DNA from: CAYTAP01 sp964435775
Lineage (GTDB): Bacteria; Planctomycetota; Phycisphaerae; Tepidisphaerales; Tepidisphaeraceae
Direction of reading: 5' to 3'
Length of the DNA: 17,164 bases
NCBI GenBank assembly: GCA_964435775.1
Contig: CAYTAP010000092.1
Coordinates: 1 to 17,164 of the forward strand
The notes beneath the pieces were generated by a model. The model saw nothing but the letters and a program-made list of their open reading frames with translations, did not search any database and was not told the DNA's origin. The position numbers and the translations under genes are program-made. Shown in pieces: positions 7,084 through 14,210 of the stretch (position 1 is the first letter of the stretch; each line of letters opens with the position of its first letter).

Positions 7084-8462
7084 TATTCGTAGCGCAACGC
7101 GTCGATCGGGTCCAGACGCGACGCCTTCCATGCCGGGTAGTAGCCGAAAATAATTCCGACGGTTGCCGAAACGACCACGGCGGCGACGATCGCCACCGGT
7201 GAGGATTCGGTCGGCCAGTGAAGCAGCCATGTGACCATCGCCGCGCCGCCGACGCCCAGGACGATCCCCATCGCTCCGCCGGCGAGACACAACAGCACCG
7301 ATTCCACCAGGAATTGTCGCAGGATGTCGCGCGACCGCGCGCCGACGGCCATGCGCAAACCGATCTCGCGGGTTCGTTCGGTGACAGAGACAAGCATGAT
7401 GTTCATGATGCCCACGCCGCCGACGACCAGCGAGATGAGCGCGACGCACAGGAGCAATTGCGTCATCAACTTGCTCGTGGAGGTCAGGGCGGTCATGAGC
7501 TCGGCCATGTTGCGGATCGAAAAGTCATCCGGCTCGCCGGGGTGAATCCGATGGCGCTCGCGGAGGAGGTTGGTGATCTCCTCAACGGCGGAATCCGCCT
7601 GCTCCGGCGACGCCGCGGAAACGAGAATCTCATCGACGTTGGTGAATCGCACGGGCAGCGGCGTATCGACCGACTGGGTGGGGCTTGGCGCGGGATAGAG
7701 CTGCACCGAAGCGCTGGGATAGAGGTTGTTGAGAGTGCTGGGCGTTTGCGAGATGCCCGATGAAGCGCCGGCCGCGGCGCTTTGATTGACCGAGCCAAGG
7801 CTCGATCCCGAGACGCGGTATTTGATGGCGGTCCAAGGCGCCAGAACCAGGTCATCCTGATCCAGCCCCATCATGTTCGCGCCCTTGGGCGACAGCGTGC
7901 CGATCACCTTGAACGAAACATTGTTGATCCGCACATCCTTGCCGACGGCCGACTGGCCTTGGAAGAGCTGTGTGACCAGCGTCTGACCGAGCAGGCAGAC
8001 CTTGCTCGCGTTGCGAACATCGTGCTCGGTGAAATTGGAACCATCGGCGAGCGTGTAATCCCGCACATGAAGATACGCCGGCGTCGAACCGTAAATGTAC
8101 ATCGGCACCCAGTTGCGGTTGCCGTAGACCACCTGGGTTCGGGCGCGGACGATCGGCGCGACCTCCTCGACCGACGGGCATTCGGCCAGGATGGCGTCGG
8201 CGTCATTGGGCGTGAGCGTCATGACGCTGCCGGCGCCGAAGCTGACGCCGCCGCTTGAGGCGGTGCCCGGCCGGACGAGCAGCGTGTTGGCCCCCATGCT
8301 GGCGATGCTCTTGCTGATGGCGGTGGAGGAACCATTGCCGATTTCCATCATCGCAATGACCGCGCCGACGCCGATGACGATGCCAAGCGTCGTGAGGATC
8401 GCCCGCATGATGTTCCGTCTCAGGGCGCGAATGGCGGTTGAAAATGTGCGGTGCAGCTTCAT
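7083..8462 (-). CDS. macB: MacB-like ABC transporter permease (no fused ATPase)
   Basis: A 459-residue permease with one N-terminal membrane helix (about residues 20-42, ending GIVIGVGAVIAMM), a large periplasmic MacB-PCD domain (about 45-330) and a C-terminal FtsX-type domain with three helices. SLVVGGVGIMNIMLVSVTER, EIGLRMAVGARSRDIL and the terminal GYYPAWKASRLDPIDALRYE are standard MacB/YknZ hallmarks. Unlike E. coli MacB, the nucleotide-binding domain is a separate gene upstream; the ATG overlaps its stop by 4 nt (ATGA). The family works by mechanotransmission, driving substrates from the periplasm out through a TolC-type channel. A Ser/Gln/Pro-rich stretch at about residues 225-280 seems longer than usual. 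Substrate is not predictable: antibiotic, peptide or lipoprotein export are all possible. Confidence 0.92.
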   Translation of the reverse strand: MKLHRTFSTAIRALRRNIMRAILTTLGIVIGVGAVIAMMEIGNGSSTAISKSIASMGANTLLVRPGTASSGGVSFGAGSVMTLTPNDADAILAECPSVEEVAPIVRARTQVVYGNRNWVPMYIYGSTPAYLHVRDYTLADGSNFTEHDVRNASKVCLLGQTLVTQLFQGQSAVGKDVRINNVSFKVIGTLSPKGANMMGLDQDDLVLAPWTAIKYRVSGSSLGSVNQSAAAGASSGISQTPSTLNNLYPSASVQLYPAPSPTQSVDTPLPVRFTNVDEILVSAASPEQADSAVEEITNLLRERHRIHPGEPDDFSIRNMAELMTALTSTSKLMTQLLLCVALISLVVGGVGIMNIMLVSVTERTREIGLRMAVGARSRDILRQFLVESVLLCLAGGAMGIVLGVGGAAMVTWLLHWPTESSPVAIVAAVVVSATVGIIFGYYPAWKASRLDPIDALRYE

Positions 8463-9220
8463 GCGTTCGTTGCCCCCGCGGCCTTCAAGGTTCGCGCTTC
8501 GGGGCTCAAATCCGTGTTTCCCGAACCCTGGACCCCGAACCCCGAACCCTCGATTCGTCCATCATGCACGCGGATGATCCGCTGGGCGTGTTGTGAAACC
8601 TCCGGCTCATGCGTGACAAGGATGATCGTGATCCCTTCCTCCTCATTGAGTTTTCGGAACATCTCCATCACTTCCTCACTGGTGGCCGAGTCGAGATTAC
8701 CCGTGGGCTCATCGGCGAAAATGAGCGATGGATGATTGACCAGCGCCCTGGCGATGGCGACGCGCTGCTGTTGTCCGCCGGACAGTTGTGAGGGTTCGTG
8801 ATGAAGACGCGAGCCAAGTCCGACCCGTTCAAGCAGTTCGGTGGCGCGCAGGCGTCCCTCACGGTCGGAGATGGGATTGGGCGCGTAGGTGAGCGGCATC
8901 CTCACATTGTCCAGGGCGCTGGTGCGCGGGAGGAGGTTGAAGCTCTGGAAGACAAAGCCGATCGTGTTGTTTCGAACGGCCGCGCGCTGGTCGGTGCTGA
9001 GCGTGGACACTTCCTTGCCATCCAGCCAATAGCGCCCGCTGGTGGGGCGGTCGAGGCAACCGAGGATGTTCATGAGCGTGCTCTTGCCCGATCCGCTCGC
9101 GCCCATCAGCGCGACGTACTCGCCGCGGTCCACTTTGAGCGACACGCCCTTGAGAACAGGCACGTCCATCTCACCGAGGTGATAGGTCTTGTGGATGTTG
9201 TCCAGTTCAATGAGTGGCAT
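8459..9220 (-). CDS. ABC transporter ATP-binding protein (MacB/LolD type)
   Basis: A 253-residue ATPase of the MacB/LolD family. Walker A is GASGSGKST at residues 40-48, the Q-loop Gln at 92, signature LSGGQQQR at 146-153, Walker B LIFADEP at 166-172, and the H-loop His at 204. It powers the permease whose ATG overlaps its stop. The ATG at 9220 was chosen because the family begins MPLIELDNIHKTY; upstream in-frame codons to 9304 fall in repeat-like spacer, and no clear RBS is visible. The C-terminus is odd. After the normal end (RVHDGRIE, residue 224) a 29-residue tail begins GSGFGVQGSG. It is encoded by GGGTTCGGG-type repeat DNA and then by an SPEARTLKAAG segment, and looks like repeat sequence absorbed into the gene. 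Confidence 0.93.
   Translation of the reverse strand: MPLIELDNIHKTYHLGEMDVPVLKGVSLKVDRGEYVALMGASGSGKSTLMNILGCLDRPTSGRYWLDGKEVSTLSTDQRAAVRNNTIGFVFQSFNLLPRTSALDNVRMPLTYAPNPISDREGRLRATELLERVGLGSRLHHEPSQLSGGQQQRVAIARALVNHPSLIFADEPTGNLDSATSEEVMEMFRKLNEEEGITIILVTHEPEVSQHAQRIIRVHDGRIEGSGFGVQGSGNTDLSPEARTLKAAGATNA
8520..8556. repeat. GGGTTCGGGG-type dispersed repeat within the ATPase 3' end
   Basis: On the plus strand three near copies of CCCGAACCC follow one another (8520-8528, about 8535-8541 and 8542-8549). The pattern matches the GGGTTCGGGGTTC spacer repeat that I associate with planctomycete intergenic DNA. Here it lies inside the 3' end of the ATPase gene. Confidence 0.5.
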
Positions 9221-9307
9221 GGGGAGTGTGCGTTGTCCGTTGTTAATGCTCGGCATCCGGGATGGCCCGCCGACTTCTGACCATCGACAACCGATCACGG
9301 ACAATCC
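9221..9307. repeat. Repeat-like spacer inside the efflux operon, with inverted TTGTCCGT/ACGGACAA
   Basis: The 87-nt gap between the adaptor stop and the ATPase start holds TTGTCCGT at 9233-9240 and its inverse ACGGACAA at 9297-9304. The same ACGGACAAC string occurs at about 4114-4122. It looks like a short dispersed element inserted between operon genes. It might modulate downstream expression through a stem, but no terminator T-run is visible. Confidence 0.4.
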
Positions 9308-10603
9308 TTACTTTGTCTTCTTCGGCTGCCGCCACTTCGGCGGACCAAACGGATTGGTGCTGTCGGCCTGAGTGTTGACACCGGCTGGTCGTTCGCCAAC
9401 CACAACGTTCATTCCATTACTGACGCCCTCGCCGTTGACTTCGGTGATCACGCCATCGCTCAGTCCGATGGTGACAGGTATGGGGTGTACATACGGTCCG
9501 TCGGCCACCCACAGCGTGCCTGCGGTTCCATGCCTGCCTTTGGGCGGCGGGCCTTGCCGCAGCGACGGATCCACCTCGTTCTCCGAAGGAACCCACTGCA
9601 ACGCGGCGTTGGGAACATTCATGACCTTGTCCCGCCGCGCGGTTTCAAATTGCACGTTGGCCGTCAAATACGGCAGGAGTGTGCCGCTGGAGTTGTCCGT
9701 GCTCACCACCACGGTATAGGTGACGACGTTCTGCGTCATCGACGCGTTGAGGCGAACGTTATCCACCTGCCCGGTGAAGGTTTGTCCCGGAAACGCATCG
9801 ACGGTGAACGTGACGGGTTGGCCTTTGTGAATATGTCCGATGTCGGCCTCGTTGACCGCGACCCAGATTTCCATCTGCTTGAGGTCCTTGGCGATCAGAA
9901 GAAGGCTCGGCGCGCTGAGGCTCGAGACCACGGTTTGTCCGATATTGACGCGGCGATCGATGATGACGCCCCGCACCGGCGACTTGATCACGCAATAGCT
10001 CAGGTTCCGCTGCGCTTTGTCGAAGGTCGCCTGTGCGGCTTCGACCGCCGACTCCGCCTGCGTGATGGCCGCCTGCCCGACCGCGACATTGGCCTTGGCA
10101 ACCTCATATGCGGATTGGTACCCGTCGTAATCCGTTTGCGACAAGGCATCGGATGGCCCGATCTTCTGTGCCCGTGTCCAGTCGCGCTGCGCCTGGTTCA
10201 TCTTGGCCTGCAATTGCTGAAGATTGGCGTCGGCGTAGGTTTTGCCGGCCTTCGCCTGATCGAGTTGTGCCTGCGCCTGCGCGACATCGGGCTTATAAAG
10301 CGACTCATCAATCTGCGCCAGAACCGTTCCTTCCTTCACCGCCGATCCGTAATCGATCGTCTTGCCATTCTCATCCTTGCCGAATGACAGAATCAGCCCG
10401 CCAACCTGCGACCCGACGTCGATCACTTCCTCCGGTTCGACCGTGCCCGTGGCGCTGATCGTTGCCACGATGTCGCCGGTCTTCACCTGAGCGGTCTTGT
10501 AAGCACTGGCGGGCGCATCGTGACGTCGCCAATACCAGTTGGCCGCGCCGAGAACCCCTCCGAGAACCACGACCACGATCACGATGCGGAATACAGTTTT
10601 CAT
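9308..10603 (-). CDS. macA: MacA/HlyD-family periplasmic adaptor (membrane fusion protein)
   Basis: A 431-residue adaptor with an N-terminal membrane anchor (residues 5-22, VFRIVIVVVVLGGVLGAA). A split lipoyl/barrel-sandwich domain starts at about residue 45 (IVATISATGTVEPEEVIDVG) and resumes at CVIKSPVRGVIIDRRVNIGQ. Between them is a long alpha-helical hairpin rich in Ala, Gln and Lys (about 105-200). Beta-barrel and membrane-proximal domains follow (MEIWVAVNEADIGHIHKGQP onward). It would join the MacB-like permease to the outer-membrane channel. It is the first gene of the four-gene operon; the ATG at 10603 has only a weak upstream purine run. The C-terminal tail is Pro/Lys-rich (PPKWRQPKKTK), and a His/Gly-rich insert lies near residues 355-370. 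Confidence 0.93.
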   Translation of the reverse strand: MKTVFRIVIVVVVLGGVLGAANWYWRRHDAPASAYKTAQVKTGDIVATISATGTVEPEEVIDVGSQVGGLILSFGKDENGKTIDYGSAVKEGTVLAQIDESLYKPDVAQAQAQLDQAKAGKTYADANLQQLQAKMNQAQRDWTRAQKIGPSDALSQTDYDGYQSAYEVAKANVAVGQAAITQAESAVEAAQATFDKAQRNLSYCVIKSPVRGVIIDRRVNIGQTVVSSLSAPSLLLIAKDLKQMEIWVAVNEADIGHIHKGQPVTFTVDAFPGQTFTGQVDNVRLNASMTQNVVTYTVVVSTDNSSGTLLPYLTANVQFETARRDKVMNVPNAALQWVPSENEVDPSLRQGPPPKGRHGTAGTLWVADGPYVHPIPVTIGLSDGVITEVNGEGVSNGMNVVVGERPAGVNTQADSTNPFGPPKWRQPKKTK

Positions 10604-10883
10604 AATCTTGCGAGCGCCCCAATCTCAATGACCGCCGGTGACCATCTTACACTCCCGAATGTTCCAGACACGCTGGAAATCGCAACGTTGGCGCCCTGCG
10701 AAGAGATGGCGCTCGATGCTGTGTCGCGGAAGCACATGAGCTATAGTACGCTTTGCGCCCGTTGTCGTTGCGGGTGTGACGGGTATCAACTGATTCTGAC
10801 ACGCTTGACATCATTTGCTCATCCGCAAGTTTGTGCATGGCCACAACCGCGCGGCGTGGATAGCAAATGTTTTCGGAGATGCG
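10604..10883. promoter_or_regulatory. Divergent regulatory gap between efflux operon and oxidoreductase operon
   Basis: This 280-nt gap must hold promoters for both directions. On the plus strand TTGACA lies at 10805-10810, without a good -10 at standard spacing. TATAGT at 10742-10747 resembles a -10 box but lacks a matching -35. A 16-nt palindrome TTGTG-N6-CACAA at 10831-10846, 38 nt before the reductase ATG, could be an operator. All of these are weak sequence-only calls. Confidence 0.3.
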
Positions 10884-11900
10884 ATGGACGTTTTGAGCGA
10901 TAGGATTGATCCGGCGAAGGTCCCGTTGCGGACGCTGTACACGGGAGCGAAAATCCCGGCCATTGGGTTGGGGACGTTCGGGTCCGATCATGTTTCGGCA
11001 CAAATGGTCGCTGATGCCGTCCTGGAGGCCGCGGCGCTTGGTTATCGACATTTCGATTGCGCCTCCGTTTACGGCAACGAAGCTGAAATTGGGCAATCTC
11101 TGGCGAAGGTGATCGCCGGTGGCATCAAGCGGAGCGATCTCTGGATCACCTCCAAGGTCTGGAATGACCGGCATCATGATGTGGTCGGCGCTTGCGAGCA
11201 GTCGCTGCATGACTTGCAGTTGGACTACCTGGATCTCTACCTTGTCCATTGGCCGTTCCCCAACTTTCATCCGCCGCATTGTGATGTGAGCAGCCGCAGC
11301 CCCGACGCCCGGCCATACATCCACGACGACTACATGAAAACCTGGCGGCAGATGGAAACGCTCGTGGATCGTGGACTGGTCCGGCACATCGGCACCTCGA
11401 ACATGACGATCCCCAAGCTCAAGCTCCTCCTCCGCGACGCCCGGATCAAACCGGCCGCCAACGAGATGGAACTCCACCCCCATTTTCAACAGCCGGAGCT
11501 CTTTGATTTTGTCCACGATCACGGGATTCTCCCGATCGGGTATTCGCCCATCGGCTCGCCCGGCCGACCGGAGCGGGATCGGACCCGTGACGACACCGTG
11601 GATGTGGAGGATCCGGCCATCGTTCGGATCGCCCAACGGCTGGGTGTGCATCCGGCCGTCGTCTGCATCAAGTGGGCCGTGCAGCGCGGACAAGTCCCGA
11701 TTCCATTTTCCGTGACGCGGCGCAACTATCTGGCCAACCTGAAGGGCGTGACGACCGAACCGCTCACGGCTCAGGAGATGTCGGACATCGCGGCGATTGA
11801 CCGCAATTGCAGGTTGATCAACGGACAGGTCTTCCTCTGGAAGGACAACCAGTCATGGGAAGATCTCTGGGACTTGAACGGGCAAATCACACCGCCCTAG
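10884..11900 (+). CDS. Aldo/keto reductase
   Basis: A 338-residue NAD(P)H-dependent oxidoreductase with the AKR (alpha/beta)8 barrel. The N-terminal IPAIGLGTFG hairpin is followed by the catalytic tetrad Asp58 and Tyr63 (in HFDCASVYGNE), Lys91 (ITSKVW) and His122 (YLDLYLVHWP). The ATG at 10884 has GGAG at 10875-10878, 5 nt upstream; the in-frame extension back to 10815 lacks an RBS and homology. The usual IPKS cofactor motif near the C-terminus is replaced by IPFSVTRRNYLANL. It resembles sugar or diketogulonate reductases, with a 20-residue loop around CDVSSRSPDARPYIHDD after the VHWP motif as in AKR3/AKR4-type proteins. It probably reduces aldoses or keto-sugars, and the dehydrogenase gene 29 nt downstream suggests a joint polyol/sugar route. 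Confidence 0.9.
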   Translation: MDVLSDRIDPAKVPLRTLYTGAKIPAIGLGTFGSDHVSAQMVADAVLEAAALGYRHFDCASVYGNEAEIGQSLAKVIAGGIKRSDLWITSKVWNDRHHDVVGACEQSLHDLQLDYLDLYLVHWPFPNFHPPHCDVSSRSPDARPYIHDDYMKTWRQMETLVDRGLVRHIGTSNMTIPKLKLLLRDARIKPAANEMELHPHFQQPELFDFVHDHGILPIGYSPIGSPGRPERDRTRDDTVDVEDPAIVRIAQRLGVHPAVVCIKWAVQRGQVPIPFSVTRRNYLANLKGVTTEPLTAQEMSDIAAIDRNCRLINGQVFLWKDNQSWEDLWDLNGQITPP

Positions 11901-11929
11901 ACGTTCACAAAACAACCAAGGAAAACATC

Positions 11930-12979
11930 ATGGCAACCATGCAAGGCGTCATTCTGCCGGGCAACAGCACCGTGCAATTCAAGGAATTTGAAGTGCCGGA
12001 GCCCGGCCACGGGCAGGTGCTCATCCAGACCAAGGCAAGCTCGATCTGCGGAAGCGACATCCGGGCGATCTATCGCGCCCACCTGGGCAAAGGTCCTGAA
12101 GGGTATCAACCCGGCACGATCGCCGGCCACGAGCCGTGCGGACAAATCACCAAGGTCGGGCCTGGCTGCAAGCGTTTCAAGCCCGGCGACCGCGTGGTCG
12201 TCTATCACATCAACGGCTGCGGCGTGTGTGAGGATTGCCGCCACGGGTACATGATCAGTTGTCACAGCCCGGTGCGCGCCGCCTATGGCTGGCAGCGCAA
12301 TGGAGGACACGCGCCTTACCTGCTGGCCGAGGAAGTGGTCTGCGTGAAGCTGCCCGATTCACTCAGCTATGTCGATGGCGCCTTGTGCGCCTGCGGGACG
12401 GCGACGGCGTACGAAGCGCTCTGCCGGATGAAGCTGAGCGGCAACGACCGGCTGCTGATCACCGGGTTGGGGCCGGTCGGTTTGGCCGCGGCGCAGCTCG
12501 GCAAGGCGATGGGCGCCGGTCCGATCATCGGCATCGACACTTCGCCATCGAGGCGGCAGTTGGCCGAGGAGCTTGGGCTTTGCGCACACACCTTCAACTC
12601 CGACGATCAAGCCCTGGCGAACATCATGGCGATCACGGGCAATCGCGGCTGCGAGGTGAGCATCGATTGCAGCGGCGCGCCCGCTGCGCGTCTGCTGGCG
12701 TTGAAAGGCACGCGGCAGTGGGGTCGCTGCGCGTTCGTCGGCGAAGGAAACAAGGTGGAGTTCGACGTCTCCCCGCTGCTCATCCATCAGCAGATCACGC
12801 TGTATGGCTCATGGGTGACGTCGCTCAAGCACATGGAAGACCTCGTCGAACACCTCGATCGCTGGGGTATTCACCCCGAAGTCACCTGCACCGAACGCCT
12901 CCCCCTTTCCCAGGCGGCCAAGGCCTACGAACTGGCCGACAAGGGGCAAACGGGCAAGGTTTGCATTGTGTTTGAATAG
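11930..12979 (+). CDS. Zinc-dependent medium-chain alcohol/polyol dehydrogenase
   Basis: A 349-residue MDR-family enzyme. Catalytic zinc ligands are visible as Cys40 (SICGSD), His67 and Glu68 (AGHEPCG). The structural zinc loop has Cys97, Cys100, Cys103 and Cys111 (GCGVCEDCRHGYMISC). The Rossmann motif GLGPVGLAAAQ starts at Gly178, and Asp202 after the second strand (IIGIDTS) suggests NAD rather than NADP. The ATG at 11930 has AAGGA at 11918-11922, 7 nt upstream. The gene follows the aldo/keto reductase by 29 nt, so both are probably cotranscribed. They could interconvert an aldose, polyol and ketose, or act on aldehydes. The substrate is not visible; sorbitol-, threonine- and inositol-type dehydrogenases belong to the same superfamily. 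Confidence 0.92.
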   Translation: MATMQGVILPGNSTVQFKEFEVPEPGHGQVLIQTKASSICGSDIRAIYRAHLGKGPEGYQPGTIAGHEPCGQITKVGPGCKRFKPGDRVVVYHINGCGVCEDCRHGYMISCHSPVRAAYGWQRNGGHAPYLLAEEVVCVKLPDSLSYVDGALCACGTATAYEALCRMKLSGNDRLLITGLGPVGLAAAQLGKAMGAGPIIGIDTSPSRRQLAEELGLCAHTFNSDDQALANIMAITGNRGCEVSIDCSGAPAARLLALKGTRQWGRCAFVGEGNKVEFDVSPLLIHQQITLYGSWVTSLKHMEDLVEHLDRWGIHPEVTCTERLPLSQAAKAYELADKGQTGKVCIVFE

Positions 12980-12997
12980 AGCGCCGTCCACCTTGCT

Positions 12998-13101
12998 GTA
13001 GCGGATTCAAGGAGCCGCGCACGCAGTAAGCGGTTGTGCGTTGGCGCGAAAACCGCTTACTGCGCGCGGCTCCTTTGTCCGTCAATGGGTCAGCCCGCTA
13101 C
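12998..13101. repeat. Long imperfect palindrome downstream of the dehydrogenase
   Basis: The inner arms are 13010-13035 and 13051-13074: AGGAGCCGCGC, a 2-nt bulge, then GCAGTAAGCGGTT, all matched on the other side. Outer arms GTAGCGG (12998-13004) and CCGCTAC (13095-13101) extend the symmetry. It starts 19 nt after the dehydrogenase stop and could end its transcript, though no T-run follows on the plus strand. It looks like another dispersed planctomycete-type palindrome. After it, at about 13126-13157, comes a GCTGACGCTTCCGGCTCG spacer motif. No gene is seen in 12980-13290. Confidence 0.7.
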
Positions 13102-13196
13102 AAACAAATAGACTGCGCTCTAGATTGAGCGCGAACGTCGCTGACGCTTCCGGCTCGTAGGGATGTGGATCACGCACTTTTGCCACCGCATCGCGC

Positions 13197-13233
13197 ACGA
13201 AAAGGGCCGCCGATCTGGTGAGATCGGCGGCCC
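13197..13233 (-). terminator. Rho-independent terminator for the outer-membrane protein gene
   Basis: A 13-bp perfect stem, GGGCCGCCGATCT (13204-13216) and AGATCGGCGGCCC (13221-13233), closes a GGTG loop. On the minus strand it is followed by TTTTCGTGCG. It lies 57 nt past the stop codon of the minus-strand beta-barrel gene, which it most likely terminates. Confidence 0.8.
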
Positions 13234-13290
13234 GTGTATCTGTCGTTCGACTGCCTACGGCAGTTCGGACGTGAACTTGTGCCCGAAGGC

Positions 13291-13809
13291 TTAGAAGTTC
13301 ACACCGATGCCCAAGCCGTACACGAACTGGCCGTCGCCGAAGGCCTCGTTGAGATCGAACTGGTACGCGACCGTGGCGTAAATGAACGCGGCGCGCTGCA
13401 GGTAGTACTTCACGCCACCTTCCAGCCCGGCAATCCAGGTGTCATCCGTGGAATCGCCGTAGACGTAACCCAGGCTGACCCCAGCGAAGGGCTGCCAGCG
13501 ATCCAGGTCGAAGTGCCAGTCGCCGAATACGGCGGTCGAGCCATCCCACGAGGTGCCGCCGCCGGTGCGGTGGCCCTTGGCGTCGTGGTCGAAGTCCGAA
13601 TAGCTGATGCCTTGGCGAATGCCGACTTCCGCATTCTTCGTGAAGAAGTAGCCCACGCCCGCAGCCGCGCCGAGATTTGCGGCCGAGAGCTCCTTATTGC
13701 CCGAGCCGGATCCCTGCAACGTCAGTTCCCAGTTGCCAGCCTGGGGCTGAGCGAACGCCAACGCCGGGAGCAAACCAACGACACCCAACACGATCAACTT
13801 CCGCAACAT
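13291..13809 (-). CDS. Small outer-membrane beta-barrel protein
   Basis: A 172-residue secreted protein. The signal peptide is MLRKLIVLGVVGLLPALAFA, with probable cleavage after Ala20. The mature part alternates polar and aromatic residues in strands separated by short turns: NWELTLQGSGSG, GVGYFFTKNAEVGIRQGISY, VFGDWHFDLDRWQPFAGVSL, EGGVKYYLQRAAFIYATVAY. It ends in VYGLGIGVNF, so the C-terminal residue is Phe, as expected for BAM-assembled barrels. About eight strands fit an OmpA/OmpX-like small barrel. The ATG at 13809 has an excellent AGGAGG 5 nt upstream. A terminator at 13197-13233 and a long leader suggest a monocistronic, well-expressed gene. Its function is not evident. Confidence 0.85.
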   Translation of the reverse strand: MLRKLIVLGVVGLLPALAFAQPQAGNWELTLQGSGSGNKELSAANLGAAAGVGYFFTKNAEVGIRQGISYSDFDHDAKGHRTGGGTSWDGSTAVFGDWHFDLDRWQPFAGVSLGYVYGDSTDDTWIAGLEGGVKYYLQRAAFIYATVAYQFDLNEAFGDGQFVYGLGIGVNF

Positions 13810-13843
13810 ATAAGCCTCCTTTTCAAGGCAAAATGTTTTCGTG

Positions 13844-13876
13844 CCGCCTGTCACAGGCGGGCGGGCAAAATTGCCC
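13844..13876 (-). promoter_or_regulatory. Two adjacent inverted repeats in the beta-barrel gene leader
   Basis: CCGCCTG-TCA-CAGGCGG (13844-13860) and GGGCAA-AA-TTGCCC (13863-13876) lie 35-67 nt upstream of the start codon. If the transcript begins at the upstream promoter candidate, they would fold into two small hairpins in the 5' untranslated region. They could affect mRNA stability or be operator sites. Confidence 0.3.
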
Positions 13877-14054
13877 CGGGCCGTTGCGGTACGGGAGGCC
13901 CGTGCGAACATGCTCCATCAACCTTTCTCAAAATCTTGTTTCGCCGGTGGCGGGCTCAAGCTTGAAAACGGTCGATGCTCGCTGTTCGCATACTGTGGAA
14001 CGGACCATCCGTCCCACATGTTCGACTTCTGCACACATGCTAGTCGAACCAATT

Positions 14055-14083
14055 AGTATATCGTAAACCGACCGGAGTTTCGA
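14055..14083 (-). promoter_or_regulatory. Candidate sigma70-type promoter for the beta-barrel gene
   Basis: On the minus strand TATACT (14060-14055) is preceded at a 17-nt spacing by TCGAAA (14083-14078), matching consensus at 5 and 4 of 6 positions. Transcription would start near 14048 and give a leader of about 240 nt. The surrounding DNA is noticeably more AT-rich than the genes. This is a sequence-only prediction. Confidence 0.35.
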
Positions 14084-14086
14084 ACA

Positions 14087-14106
14087 GATAAAATTACAGG
14101 TTTATC
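14087..14106. repeat. Possible decayed copy of the ACGGATAAAC/TTTATCTGT repeat
   Basis: GATAAA (14087-14092) and TTTATC (14101-14106) form an inverted pair. The minus-strand text GGACGGATAAACCTGTAA followed by TTTTATCTGTTC closely recalls the core of the repeat at 2977-3055. A CCGAGCCGCCAGGCGG stretch next to it (about 14124-14139) resembles the ACCGAGGCACAGAGG spacer motif of other genomes. The remainder of 13912-14210 shows no gene. Confidence 0.3.
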
Positions 14107-14210
14107 CGTCCTCAACCACCTTTTCCGCCTGGCGGCTCGGTATCTTTGGTTTTATCGGTCCTGGCGTGAGAAAACTTGCTTCTCAACCCTGAAAATCATT
14201 GTTCGATGCC

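Noticed and set aside
10647..11693. Long minus-strand open frame (348 codons) opposite the aldo/keto reductase
   Set aside because: The plus strand carries the full AKR catalytic tetrad and a good RBS; the antisense product has no recognisable domain.
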